From: Azonexus sp.
GTDB lineage: Bacteria > Pseudomonadota > Gammaproteobacteria > Burkholderiales > Rhodocyclaceae
Length of the DNA stretch: 64,000 bases
Assembly (NCBI GenBank): GCA_017983615.1
Contig: JAGOBB010000005.1
Location: forward strand, 62,001-126,000
Direction: 5' to 3'
Numbering within the stretch: the first letter of the stretch is position 1; the number at the start of each line of letters is the position of its first letter. The position numbers were made by a program, and so were the translations under genes. The notes under the pieces are model-generated. The model was not told the origin of the DNA and ran no database searches. It saw nothing but the letters and a program-made list of their open reading frames with translations. This document shows, in pieces, positions 9,464 to 18,421 of the stretch.

Positions 9464-12400
9464 TCAGCCGTTGTAGACGATCTCGACGTTTTCCGGCTGC
9501 AGCCAATTGCCCAATGCCTCGAGCAGGGCATCGTCGAGACGGACGCGGAGAGTTTCGCCGAGCACCAGTTCGCATTCGGCCACTGCATTGCGATAGCGGA
9601 TGCGCACCGGCGCTGGGCCCGGCGCAAAGGGGGCGAGGAGCGAACGTAGCTTCTGGGCGTCCGAGTTGCCGTTCATCTTCAGCAGCAAGTGCCGGGCAAA
9701 GCGGGCGCGAGCTTCGCCCAGGGTCATCAGCTTGTCGGCGACAACCCGGTTGCCGCCCGAGAAATCGTCGTAGCTGACCTTGCCCTCGACGACCAGCACT
9801 TCATCGGTAATGATCTTGGCCCGCTCGGCCTCGAACAGCTCATTAAAGACCGAGACTTCGATCATCCCGGTGCCGTCATCCAGTTGCACGAAGAGCATCT
9901 TGCCACGCCGGGTCATCTGGGTGCGCACCCCGACCACCAGGCCGGCCAGCGTCGTCATTTCCTTGGCCGGTTCCAGGCGGTTCAGCGGCCGGCGCACGAA
10001 GCGCGACAATTCCTTCTTGCAGGTGTTGTACGGGTGACCGGAGAAGAAGAAACCGAGCGCCGTCTTCTCTTCCATCAGCTTGGTCTTCTCGTCCCACGGA
10101 CGGACCGTGACGTATTCCGGCGCATGCTCGTCGGCAACATCGGCGATGTCGAAAAGGCTGGTCTGCATGGCGTTGCGCTCGGCCTGCTCGGCGAAGTCCA
10201 TGGCCACGCCGACCGAGGCCAGCAGCTTGCAGCGGTCGGCCTGTCCTGAACCTGTCGCTGGCGCGATGCAGTCGAAGGCGCCGGCCTTGATCAGCGCCTC
10301 GATGGTGCGGCGATTGACCATGCGCTTGTCACAACGCTTGCAGAAATCGAACAGGTCCTTGAACGGCCCGTCGGCTTCACGTGCCTTGAGGATCACGTTC
10401 ACTGCCTGCTCGCCGGTCCCCTTGACCGCCCCCAGGCCGTAGCGGATGGTGCCGCGGTCGACCGGCTCGAAACGGTAATTCGAGGCGTTCACATCCGGCC
10501 CGAGCACCTTCACCTTGTTGGCGATGGTGTCCTCGTAGAAAATCTTGACCGAGTCGGTGTTGTCCATGTCGGAGGACATGGTCGCCGCCATGAAGGCCGC
10601 GCAGTGATGCGCCTTCAACCAGGCCGTGTGATAAGTGACGACGGCGTAGGCGGCAGTGTGCGACTTGTTGAAACCGTATTCCGCGAACTTGGTCATCAGG
10701 TCGAACAGCTGCTCGGCCAGCGCGGGGTCGTAGCCCTTTTCCTTGGCACCGGCGGCAATGGTCTCGCGGTGCTTGGCCATTTCCTCGGGCTTCTTCTTGC
10801 CCATCGCCCGGCGCAGCATGTCGGCACCACCGAGCGTGTAGCCGCCGATGATCTGCGAGATCTGCATCACCTGTTCCTGGTACACGATGACGCCGTAGGT
10901 CGGCGACAGGCAGGCGGTCAGGTCGGGGTGGAAATAGTCGATCTTCTGCTGGCCTTTTTTGCGCAGGATGAAGTCGTCCACCATCCCGGAGCCGAGCGGG
11001 CCGGGACGATAGAGCGCCAGCACGGCGATGATGTCTTCGAAACGGTCGGGCGCCAGCTTCTTCAAGAGCTTCTTCATGCCCTCCGATTCGACCTGGAAGA
11101 TCGCCGTCGTATTGGCGTCCTTGAGGATCTGGTAGGCGGCCGGGTCAGTGAAGCCGAGCGACATCAGGTCGAGCTTCTCGCCGGTCATCCGGCGGATGTA
11201 CTCGACGGCCAGCTCGATAATGGTCAGGTTGCGCAGGCCCAGGAAGTCAAACTTGACCAGGCCGGCCTTCTCGACGTCGTCCTTGTCGAATTGCGAGACC
11301 GGCGAGGCGTCGCTGCCGGTGGCCTGGTAAATCGGGCAGAAGTCGGTGATCTTGCCAGGCGCGATCAACACGCCGCCGGCGTGCATGCCGACGTTGCGGG
11401 TCAGATCTTCCAGCCGGCCGGCCAGGTCGAACAGTTCGCGGATGGTCTCGCCATCACCGTCGCCCTGCATCATTTCCTTGAGCTGCGGCTCCTGTTCCAG
11501 CGCCTCGGCCAGCGACACCGGCTTGTTCTGGACGATGGGGATGAGCTTGGAAATCCGGTCGCACATCGAGTAGGGCATGCCGAACACGCGGCCGACGTCG
11601 CGGATCACCGCCTTCGACGACATCGTGCCGAAGGTGGCGATCTGGCTGACTGCCTGCGCCCCATAGTGCTCGCGGACGTACTCGATAACCCGCCAGCGGT
11701 TGTCCTGGCAAAAGTCGATGTCGAAGTCGGGCATCGACACCCGCTCGGGGTTCAGGAAGCGCTCGAACAGCAGGGCATAGGCCAGCGGATCGAGGTCGGT
11801 AATACGCAGGCTGTAGGCGACCAGCGAACCGGCGCCGGAACCCCGGCCCGGCCCAACCGGCACGCCGTTGTTCTTGGCCCAATTGATGAAGTCGGCCACG
11901 ATCAGGAAGTAGCCGGGGAAGCCCATCTGGAGAATGGTCTTGCACTCGAAGACGAGCCGGTCGTCGTATTCCGGCCGGCGCTTCAGGCGCTCCTCGGGGT
12001 CCGGGTAGAGCTCGGCGAGACGGACCTCCAGGCCCTTCTTCGCCTCCTCGACCAGGTATTCGTCGATGGTCATGCCCGGCGGAATCGGGAAATCGGGCAG
12101 GAAGTTCTTGCCCAGCGTCATCTCGATATTGCAGCGCCTGGCGATTTCCAGCGTGTTTTCCAGCGCTTCCGGCAAGTCGGCGAACAACTCGGCCATCTCG
12201 GCCTGGGTCTTGAAATACTGTTCCTCGGTATAGATTTTCGGCCGGCGGTGATCGCCCAGCACATACCCTTCGGCAATGCAGACGCGCGCTTCGTGCGCCT
12301 GGAAGTCATCGCGGTTCAGGAACTGGATCGGATGCGTGGCGACCAGCGGAATCCCGGTTTCGCCGGCCAGGTCTGCTGTCTGCTGGACAATGGCTTCTTG

Positions 12401-12934
12401 TTGCGGCTGACCGTAGCGCTGCACTTCGAGATAGAAGGCACCGGGAAAGATCGCCTCCCAGGCTTTGGCGCGCTCGCCGGCCAGGTCGAAATTGCCGTTC
12501 AGCAAGGCCTCGCCGACATCGCCGAGATGCGCCCCGGACAGGGCGATCAGGCCGTCGCTGCCAATTTCCGAAAACCACTCCCGACGAATTTCAGCCCGGT
12601 CGCGCCGGCCTTCGACCAGATAGGCCTTGGTCAATAGTTCGCACAACTGCTGATAGCCGGTCCGGTTGCGGGCAAGCAGCAGCAGCCGATAGGCATCCTC
12701 CGGCGCCTCCGGATTGGCGATCCAGACATCCGCCCCGGCCACCGGCTTGACCCCCTTGCCACGCGCCCCGGTGTAGAACTTGACCAGCCCGAACAGGTTG
12801 CCGAGATCGGTCACCGCCATCGCCGGCATGCCGTCCCCGGCAGCGCGCTTGACGGCGTCGCCGATGCGCACGATGCCATCGGTGACTGAGTATTCGGAAT
12901 GCAGGCGGAGGTGGACGTAGCGCGGGGAATTCAT
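9464..12934 (-). CDS. dnaE: DNA polymerase III subunit alpha
   Basis: 1156 residues, the normal length for proteobacterial DnaE1. It is the replicative polymerase of the holoenzyme. The N-terminal PHP domain starts YVHLRLHSEYSVTDGI. The palm carries GPGRGSGAGSLVAY and the catalytic acidic motif PDFDIDF near residue 400. A C-terminal OB-fold (TLAGLVVGVRTQMTRRGKMLFVQLDD) and tau-binding tail follow. The start is the ATG giving MNSPRYVHLRLHSEY; 19 further codons upstream are open but do not fit the family. It stands alone, with convergent MCP downstream and an accessory island upstream. Confidence 0.97.
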   Translation of the reverse strand: MNSPRYVHLRLHSEYSVTDGIVRIGDAVKRAAGDGMPAMAVTDLGNLFGLVKFYTGARGKGVKPVAGADVWIANPEAPEDAYRLLLLARNRTGYQQLCELLTKAYLVEGRRDRAEIRREWFSEIGSDGLIALSGAHLGDVGEALLNGNFDLAGERAKAWEAIFPGAFYLEVQRYGQPQQEAIVQQTADLAGETGIPLVATHPIQFLNRDDFQAHEARVCIAEGYVLGDHRRPKIYTEEQYFKTQAEMAELFADLPEALENTLEIARRCNIEMTLGKNFLPDFPIPPGMTIDEYLVEEAKKGLEVRLAELYPDPEERLKRRPEYDDRLVFECKTILQMGFPGYFLIVADFINWAKNNGVPVGPGRGSGAGSLVAYSLRITDLDPLAYALLFERFLNPERVSMPDFDIDFCQDNRWRVIEYVREHYGAQAVSQIATFGTMSSKAVIRDVGRVFGMPYSMCDRISKLIPIVQNKPVSLAEALEQEPQLKEMMQGDGDGETIRELFDLAGRLEDLTRNVGMHAGGVLIAPGKITDFCPIYQATGSDASPVSQFDKDDVEKAGLVKFDFLGLRNLTIIELAVEYIRRMTGEKLDLMSLGFTDPAAYQILKDANTTAIFQVESEGMKKLLKKLAPDRFEDIIAVLALYRPGPLGSGMVDDFILRKKGQQKIDYFHPDLTACLSPTYGVIVYQEQVMQISQIIGGYTLGGADMLRRAMGKKKPEEMAKHRETIAAGAKEKGYDPALAEQLFDLMTKFAEYGFNKSHTAAYAVVTYHTAWLKAHHCAAFMAATMSSDMDNTDSVKIFYEDTIANKVKVLGPDVNASNYRFEPVDRGTIRYGLGAVKGTGEQAVNVILKAREADGPFKDLFDFCKRCDKRMVNRRTIEALIKAGAFDCIAPATGSGQADRCKLLASVGVAMDFAEQAERNAMQTSLFDIADVADEHAPEYVTVRPWDEKTKLMEEKTALGFFFSGHPYNTCKKELSRFVRRPLNRLEPAKEMTTLAGLVVGVRTQMTRRGKMLFVQLDDGTGMIEVSVFNELFEAERAKIITDEVLVVEGKVSYDDFSGGNRVVADKLMTLGEARARFARHLLLKMNGNSDAQKLRSLLAPFAPGPAPVRIRYRNAVAECELVLGETLRVRLDDALLEALGNWLQPENVEIVYNG

Positions 12935-13328
12935 GAGCGCAATTTTACCGCGGCCGGCCAGCGCGTTCCCGTTTACATGTACCGGCGTCACCCCCGCAGA
13001 CTACCCGGATCAACCCGGCAAGGTCGCAAATCGCCACCGAGGCACAATGCTACGGTCACCCCAAAAAAATGGCCGAATTTGAATTCATCGCCCTCACGTC
13101 GGCACGAACCGGAACAGCGCGCCAGCAAATGCCAATTGCAATTCCAGCCAAAAATTCATACTGTCCGGTTTGTTGCCCGGTAACGTGAGGAAATATGCAA
13201 GAAAATACTCAGAACCATTCCTGCACAAGGATTACTGGCTGTCCTACCGGCCAGCTTATCAGACAGGGTACCGGAGTAGGCGACAGTTTGTCGTCTACTA
13301 CGCATTGGGCCTCTTAGAAAGTTCATCG
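12935..13328 (+). other. 394-base gap before the accessory genes
   Basis: Contains the dnaE upstream region and interspersed element copy 4. No convincing gene: an open frame from 13170 continues into the following gene, but its first 53 residues look unlike protein and lack a ribosome binding site. GC drops towards the right side. No attI or integrase was found. Confidence 0.5.
13046..13080 (+). repeat. Interspersed AATGCTACGGTC element, copy 4
   Basis: Exact core at 13046-13057, then a seven-A tract, TGGCCG and AATTT. Intergenic, about 110 bases upstream of the dnaE start. Confidence 0.9.
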
Positions 13329-13748
13329 ATGCACCTTCCTACCTTTGCAGTCGCCACATTTTTCTGCCTTGGCTACGTCATTTCGCCGGCAGTATTGGCA
13401 ATGGATATTGACGGCTACGAGCAATTGGTCCGCCGCTCGGAGTCGAGAGACCCGAAGACAGAACCATTCATGGCAAAGGCAACCGTTAACGCCTACTTCT
13501 CTGGCATGGCTCAAACCATACAGTTGGCTCAAACCGGCTCGCAAGCCTTTCAAATAGGTGAGCGCAAGGTACTTTGCTTCCCGTCCCAGGTTCGGCTAAC
13601 TCCAGAACTGCTAAGAGGCGTACTTGACGCGGAACTGAAAAGCCCCGAGTTTCTGCGGGAAGCACTAGGCACAAAGTGGAGAGAAGTTCAGCTTCCATTC
13701 GTCGTTTCGTTGGCTTTGAAGCGAATGTTCCCATGTCCTACCGAGTGA
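13329..13748 (+). CDS. Small secreted protein, possible Rap1a/Tai-like domain
   Basis: 139 residues from the ATG at 13329. A signal peptide is visible (MHLPTFAVATFFCLGYVISPAVLA, likely cut after the first alanine-rich end). The mature part has a YFSGMAQTIQLAQ helix, a KVLCFPSQVRLTPELLRGVLDAEL segment and a C-terminal MFPCP, the two-cysteine layout of Rap1a/Tai family proteins, some of which are type VI secretion immunity proteins. Assignment is by pattern only. Lower GC than dnaE and no strong Shine-Dalgarno. An attC-like site starts 2 bases after the stop, which suggests an integron cassette. Confidence 0.55.
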   Translation: MHLPTFAVATFFCLGYVISPAVLAMDIDGYEQLVRRSESRDPKTEPFMAKATVNAYFSGMAQTIQLAQTGSQAFQIGERKVLCFPSQVRLTPELLRGVLDAELKSPEFLREALGTKWREVQLPFVVSLALKRMFPCPTE

Positions 13749-13749
13749 G

Positions 13750-13836
13750 GCCCAACCCAGCGGTCGATCTCGCTCCCTTTGGTCGCTGGACGCTGCGCGA
13801 TAAAACCGCGCGGCGCCGGCCATCTCCACGTTAGCC
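13750..13836 (+). repeat. attC-like integron recombination site (candidate)
   Basis: Begins with GCCCAAC (13750-13756, fits RYYYAAC) directly after one stop codon and ends with GTTAGCC (13830-13836, fits GTTRRRY) 5 bases before the next ATG. The 87-bp length is within the attC range, and the interior contains short inverted segments (CCAGCG/CGCTGG and GCGCG/CGCGC). Complementarity between the outer arms is imperfect, so this could be a degraded attC or a coincidence. Confidence 0.4.
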
Positions 13837-13841
13837 ATCTC

Positions 13842-14477
13842 ATGCCCGCTCGCTCTCGAAACCAGTCTGTCGTTCACCAATGGAATCCTGAACTCTCCGA
13901 TAGTGAAGTTCACTTCGTTGGCATGATCTTCATTCATTGGGCATCGCTTGAGCACGAGGTCTTTATGCAGACGCTAAAGACATTCGTTACTGGTGGCGAG
14001 GAGATTCATTCGCTACCAAAAGAGATGAACAATATTCAGTTCACTGCCGTACTTGATCTTTGGAAGGAAAGAGTTGCCGACAAGGCTCCCAAACGGAAAA
14101 CGAAGGCTCTCCAGCGGCAATATGACGCCATCCTCGCACTGAAAGATGCTCGCGATGCTCTGGCCCATGGCATGTGGCATTGGTCTGCCGAAGACCTTGG
14201 CCGGATCAGTACTGTCCGGGTCAAGAAGCGCGAGGTCATTACGTCGCACTTCTCGGCGCAAGCTCTAGCGGACATAGCGAGCCAATTGGGAGCAATCAAC
14301 TTCAAGATACGGTTCCCGGGCGGCATCCGCGACTTGGCCATGGCATATATGGAGCAAGGCGGCCACATCAGCCGTAAAGCAATGGCAATGTTTACTGCCG
14401 CCGCCGTTGGCCTTGACGGCTACCCCACCGCAGCACCGAAAACCAAGCGGCGGCGTTCTGCGAGAACCGATGGCTAA
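13842..14477 (+). CDS. HEPN-like hypothetical protein
   Basis: 211 residues from the ATG giving MPARSRNQSVVHQW, immediately after the attC-like site. Mostly helical, without signal peptide or membrane segment. It has the R-X4-H motif DARDALAHGMWHW with Arg104 and His109, the catalytic signature of HEPN ribonuclease-like domains, preceded by a long helix (VHFVGMIFIHWASLEHEVFMQTL). The C terminus is basic (KTKRRRSARTDG). HEPN proteins are frequent in toxin-antitoxin, abortive infection and RNA-processing systems; no antitoxin partner is obvious here. GC and codon use are below the neighbouring core genes, in keeping with transfer. Function unknown. Confidence 0.6.
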   Translation: MPARSRNQSVVHQWNPELSDSEVHFVGMIFIHWASLEHEVFMQTLKTFVTGGEEIHSLPKEMNNIQFTAVLDLWKERVADKAPKRKTKALQRQYDAILALKDARDALAHGMWHWSAEDLGRISTVRVKKREVITSHFSAQALADIASQLGAINFKIRFPGGIRDLAMAYMEQGGHISRKAMAMFTAAAVGLDGYPTAAPKTKRRRSARTDG

Positions 14478-14592
14478 TCCGGCGAACACTATTTAGGGAC
14501 AGGCTACAGTTTTCAGGACAAAAGCCATCAAAACCGCGACCCGTCTCCCGTTTAGTACCGAACCGTCGGCGCCGCGCGGCCGAAGAACCCGG

Positions 14593-14626
14593 TTTTAGCC
14601 CGTTTTTTCCGGCCGACCGTAGCATT
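14593..14626 (-). repeat. Interspersed AATGCTACGGTC element, copy 5
   Basis: Exact core on the minus strand at 14615-14626, followed by A6 and AAAAC. The first base of the core is the last base of the GGDEF/EAL stop codon (TGAATGCTACGG), so the element abuts the gene end exactly. Confidence 0.9.
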
Positions 14627-17184
14627 CACTCCGCCGGCTTCCAATCGACCGGCAGCAGATCGCGCGCCGGCCGACCCACGTAGTAACCCTGGGCGCGCTG
14701 CACTTCGAGGCCGACAAGTTCATTGAGCACCTCGGCCGATTCGACATATTCGGCGACCACGGTGATGCCCATGTCGCGGGCCAGCGAACGGATACTGGTC
14801 ACGAAGGTGCGATCCTTCTCGCTGTTCAGCATGTTGGCGATGAAGTCACCCTCGATCTTCAGGTAGTCAATCGGGAAGCGCCGCAGGTAGTGGAAGGACG
14901 AGAAACCGGAGCCGAAGTCGTCGATCGCCAGCTTGAAGCCATCGCTCTTCAGGTCGTTGAGGAAGCGTTCGAGCAGCGAGAGGTTCTTGACGGTATCGCG
15001 CTCGGTGATTTCGAAAACGATGTTCTCAGGCGGGATGCCGCTGCGGTTGACGATGCGCCGCAGGTCGCGGGCAAACTCGTTGAAGACCAGCGCCCGCGGC
15101 GACAGGTTGACGAAGACTTCGCCGGTATGGCCCTGCGTGGCGAGGATGGTCAGTGCCTGCTCGATGACCAGCATGTCGAGCCGGTGGATGACCCCGATTT
15201 TCTCGGCGATCTCGACGAACTGGTCGGCGCGGATGATCTCGCCGCCGACCTCGATCCGCGACAGCACTTCGTAGGCGACGATCTTGCGCGACGCAATGTC
15301 GAGGATGGGCTGAAAATAGGGCACGACGCGCTTGGCCTCGATGGCCTCCAGCACCATGACGCTTTTCTCGGTGATGTCGCGGAAGATCGAGACGACATCG
15401 TCCTCGGTCGGCACCGCCACCTGCGCCTTGCCGGCCACCTTGGCGCGATACATCATGTTGTCGGCGAAGAGCAGCAGATCCTTGGCGTTGTCAGCATGGT
15501 CCGGGAAGACCGCCAGCCCGATGGATACCGTGCCGTGCACGCGTGCTTCCTGGGCAGTAACCACTTCCAGAGAATCGACCGCCTGGCGGATTCGCTCGGC
15601 CACCATCACCACCGCATCGACCTCCGCCTCGGGCAGGATGACGACAAACTCGTCGCCGCCGTAGCGCGCCAGAATGTCGCCGTCGCGCAGGGCGCCCTGG
15701 ACCTGGCGGGCAAAGCGCTGCAGGTAGGTGTCGCCGACAATGTGGCCATAGTTGTCGTTGATCAGCTTGAAGTTGTCGAGGTCGATCAGCAGCAGCCCGA
15801 AGCTGTAGCCATGACGCTGGGCACGGCCGATCTCGTACGAACTGAGCTCCCAGAACACTCGCTGGTTGAACAGGTCGGTCAGCGGATCGCGCGTCGCGTA
15901 GTACTCCAGATCGCGCGTGTATTTGTAGATCGCCTTGACCGAACCGACGAGATTGAGCAGCGTGGACAGCACACTCTCCACGACCAGATAGCGCGTGTCG
16001 TCTTCAAGCGTTCCGGCATGGACACCGATGCCGACGATGCCGCCGATTTTCGGCTGCTCGACGAAGAACGACTTGACCCGCAGCGCCACCTCGGCCTCCG
16101 TCAGGTCGATGACCTCGGCCTGCGTATCGGAGACGTGGTGATGGATATTGCAGGCACCAACATCGCCGAAAGTCGGCAGCGTGGCCAGTTCCTGGCGAAT
16201 GTGCTGCTCCATCATCGCGCGGGTCCGCTCGGTGGCCGGCCCGCGCCAGAAAATTTCCAGATCGAACATTTCGTCGTCGATCTTGAAAATGGAGAACAGG
16301 GTGTGGGCCGGCAAAACGCCGTTGATGTCGCAAAGCAGGCGCCCGACATACTCGCGCCAGTCGCGGACGACGTCCGAGGTAATGACGAATTTTTCCAGCA
16401 GGCCAATCTCAAAGCTCAAAATATCCTTGTCGATGGCAATGGCCCGCAGCTTTTCCAGCAACCGGCCCAGCGCGGCGAACACCTGGTTCAGCTCGACGAA
16501 GCCGAGGTCATGCGTGGCAAGGCTGATCTTCCGCAGATCGCCGACCGCTTCGACCTGATCGAAATCGGCCTGCAGCCCCGCTAGGGAACCTTCGATCCGC
16601 CGCCCGACCCACCAGACGGCGGCGCCGGCCAACAGCGCTGCCAGCGGCACGAGCACGGCAAAAGCCAGCCACAGGTCGCGCCGGGCATCGGCCAGCAGGC
16701 TGGCGTACTCCTGACGCACCTCGACGGCGCCGAGAACGGCGCCAACCTCGGCATTGCGATGGCAGCGCTGACACTTGGCCTCGGCAACCAGCGGATAGAT
16801 ATGGCGGGCGTAATCGGCCGTATCGCGGCGCAGCGGCTTGCCGTTGGCAAACACAGACTTGAGATCGGCATCGAGCGGCGGCTGCTCGATTTCATCGTAA
16901 AGATCGACCACCACCTGACTGCGATAGATCTGCACCGTCAGCCCGTTGTCCTTGCCGGCCTCGGCGATCGCGTGCAGGAAAGCATCGGCCTGGCTGCGCC
17001 GCCAGCCCTGGCTCATCAGCTGGTACATCGAAGCGAAGGTGATCCGGGTCGTCGCCTCCGAGGCGCGCGCCGCATTGGCCCGAACGATGTTGTCGAAAAT
17101 GCGGTCTAGCGACCAATAGGTGCCGCCGAAAAAGAGCACTGCGACGAATGCCGACGCACCAAATACGAAGTATTTAATCCGCAT
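14626..17184 (-). CDS. Membrane sensor GGDEF/EAL protein with periplasmic CXXCH heme motif
   Basis: 852 residues from MRIKYFVFGASAFVAV. Architecture: a membrane helix (about 4-24), a ~170-residue periplasmic sensor, a second helix (LWLAFAVLVPLAALLAGAAVWWV), HAMP-like linker, a GAF-like region, GGDEF (RYGGDEF intact) and a C-terminal EAL domain. EAL residues are largely kept (YEVLSR, NLSP, EITERD, DDFGSG, LKIEGDFI, AEYVES), so both cyclase and phosphodiesterase activity are possible. The periplasmic part has a covalent-heme motif at Cys138-Cys141-His142 (KCQRCH), as in DUF3365-like sensors, suggesting gas or redox sensing that sets cyclic di-GMP. The heme role is inferred. Confidence 0.9.
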   Translation of the reverse strand: MRIKYFVFGASAFVAVLFFGGTYWSLDRIFDNIVRANAARASEATTRITFASMYQLMSQGWRRSQADAFLHAIAEAGKDNGLTVQIYRSQVVVDLYDEIEQPPLDADLKSVFANGKPLRRDTADYARHIYPLVAEAKCQRCHRNAEVGAVLGAVEVRQEYASLLADARRDLWLAFAVLVPLAALLAGAAVWWVGRRIEGSLAGLQADFDQVEAVGDLRKISLATHDLGFVELNQVFAALGRLLEKLRAIAIDKDILSFEIGLLEKFVITSDVVRDWREYVGRLLCDINGVLPAHTLFSIFKIDDEMFDLEIFWRGPATERTRAMMEQHIRQELATLPTFGDVGACNIHHHVSDTQAEVIDLTEAEVALRVKSFFVEQPKIGGIVGIGVHAGTLEDDTRYLVVESVLSTLLNLVGSVKAIYKYTRDLEYYATRDPLTDLFNQRVFWELSSYEIGRAQRHGYSFGLLLIDLDNFKLINDNYGHIVGDTYLQRFARQVQGALRDGDILARYGGDEFVVILPEAEVDAVVMVAERIRQAVDSLEVVTAQEARVHGTVSIGLAVFPDHADNAKDLLLFADNMMYRAKVAGKAQVAVPTEDDVVSIFRDITEKSVMVLEAIEAKRVVPYFQPILDIASRKIVAYEVLSRIEVGGEIIRADQFVEIAEKIGVIHRLDMLVIEQALTILATQGHTGEVFVNLSPRALVFNEFARDLRRIVNRSGIPPENIVFEITERDTVKNLSLLERFLNDLKSDGFKLAIDDFGSGFSSFHYLRRFPIDYLKIEGDFIANMLNSEKDRTFVTSIRSLARDMGITVVAEYVESAEVLNELVGLEVQRAQGYYVGRPARDLLPVDWKPAE

Positions 17185-17335
17185 TATTTTCCACACTCCC
17201 AGGTTCGCGTGATTATCCCCGAATTTGCTCCCCGGCGGGAGCGCAAAACGCAGCTGCCGTAAGAAACTTCGGCGTTTTTGCCAACCCGCGGCGAAGCACG
17301 CTTTCCCGCAATATTCGGGGTTAGAATCACGCTCC

Positions 17336-18421
17336 ATGCTGCCAACCTCCCGCCCTGCCCTGCTTCTCCTGTTCGCGCTGGCGCTGGCGGCCGCAATCTG
17401 GCGCATTCCGGCACCGCCGACGCTCGCGTTCAGCCCGCCACCGCCGGCGACTTCGACTCTGCCGTCGCAGTTTTCCGCTGAACTGCCAGGACGCAGTGAC
17501 AGCCAGGCCGGGTACCCGACGCTGACCCAGCTCCCCGATGGCCGGCTGGCTGCTGCCTGGCTGGCTGTCCGCGATGGTGAAAACGTCATCCGCTTCAGCA
17601 TCCTCGACCGAGACGGCTGGCGCGAACCACGGGTCATCGCCAGCCGGCAAAGCACCGCCGGCGGCACATTCGCCTACATCGGCGACCTCGGCCAGCCGGT
17701 CCTCCATGCCGAAGGCAGCTGGCTGCACCTGTGGTACGTCAGCCGGACCCTGGGCAGTTCGATCAACCACAGCCTTTCCACCGATGGCGGCAGGAGCTGG
17801 TCCAAGCCGAGACGGCTGCAAACCTCGCCGCTGGCCAACCTCGGCAGCGAAGTGCAGGCGCCGCCCGTACCGCTGGCCGATGGCGGGCTGGCGCTGCCGG
17901 CCAGCCTGAAACTGCTCGGCCTGCGGGGCGAAATCCTTCACCTGTCGCCAACGGGCAGGATACTCGGCAAGACCCGCCTGCCGGCGCACGCAGCATGGCA
18001 ACCGGCCGTGCTCGCCCTCGATACGCAGCGCGCCGTAGCCCTGCTGCGCGACGCAAACGCAGGCCACGTCCGGATGTCCAGCACCGACAACGGCACCCGA
18101 TGGCAAGAAAACGGGGCCATGCCGATGCCCAACCTCGACACCCCGCTCGCCGCACTGCGCCTCAGAAGCGGTCGACTGCTGCTGGCCGGGAACGGCGCCG
18201 ACGGCCGCCAATCTTTGCAACTCTGGCTGTCGGCCGACGAGGGCCGGAACTGGCAGGCCAGCCGGACCATCGAGTCAGCCGCCGATGGCGGCGCCGAATT
18301 CAGCGACCCGGCGCTGCTGCTCGACCGCGACGGCCGTATCCACCTTGCCTACGCCTGGCGCCGGCAAGGCATCCGCTACGCCCACTTCAGCGAAGCCTGG
18401 CTCGACGAGGGGCAACGATGA
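17336..18421 (+). CDS. Exported sialidase-like (BNR repeat, six-bladed propeller) protein
   Basis: 361 residues. The N-terminal hydrophobic stretch (LLLLFALALAAAIW) is a signal peptide or anchor. The body has sialidase-type Asp-box elements such as STDGGRSWSK, STDNGTRWQE and SADEGRNWQA, and the sequence QPVLHAEGSWLHLWYVS typical of the sialidase superfamily. Whether it cleaves sialic acid is not known; many bacterial members near polysaccharide or exosortase loci have no proven substrate. It overlaps the next membrane gene by ATGA, so the two are probably co-translated. Start chosen at the ATG preceding the signal sequence. Confidence 0.75.
   Translation: MLPTSRPALLLLFALALAAAIWRIPAPPTLAFSPPPPATSTLPSQFSAELPGRSDSQAGYPTLTQLPDGRLAAAWLAVRDGENVIRFSILDRDGWREPRVIASRQSTAGGTFAYIGDLGQPVLHAEGSWLHLWYVSRTLGSSINHSLSTDGGRSWSKPRRLQTSPLANLGSEVQAPPVPLADGGLALPASLKLLGLRGEILHLSPTGRILGKTRLPAHAAWQPAVLALDTQRAVALLRDANAGHVRMSSTDNGTRWQENGAMPMPNLDTPLAALRLRSGRLLLAGNGADGRQSLQLWLSADEGRNWQASRTIESAADGGAEFSDPALLLDRDGRIHLAYAWRRQGIRYAHFSEAWLDEGQR

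Noticed and set aside
13170..13328. Upstream extension of the small secreted protein gene
   Set aside because: No ribosome site, atypical composition, and the ATG at 13329 directly begins a good signal peptide.
14478..14592. A second attC after the HEPN-like gene
   Set aside because: No RYYYAAC/GTTRRRY pair at suitable spacing was found.
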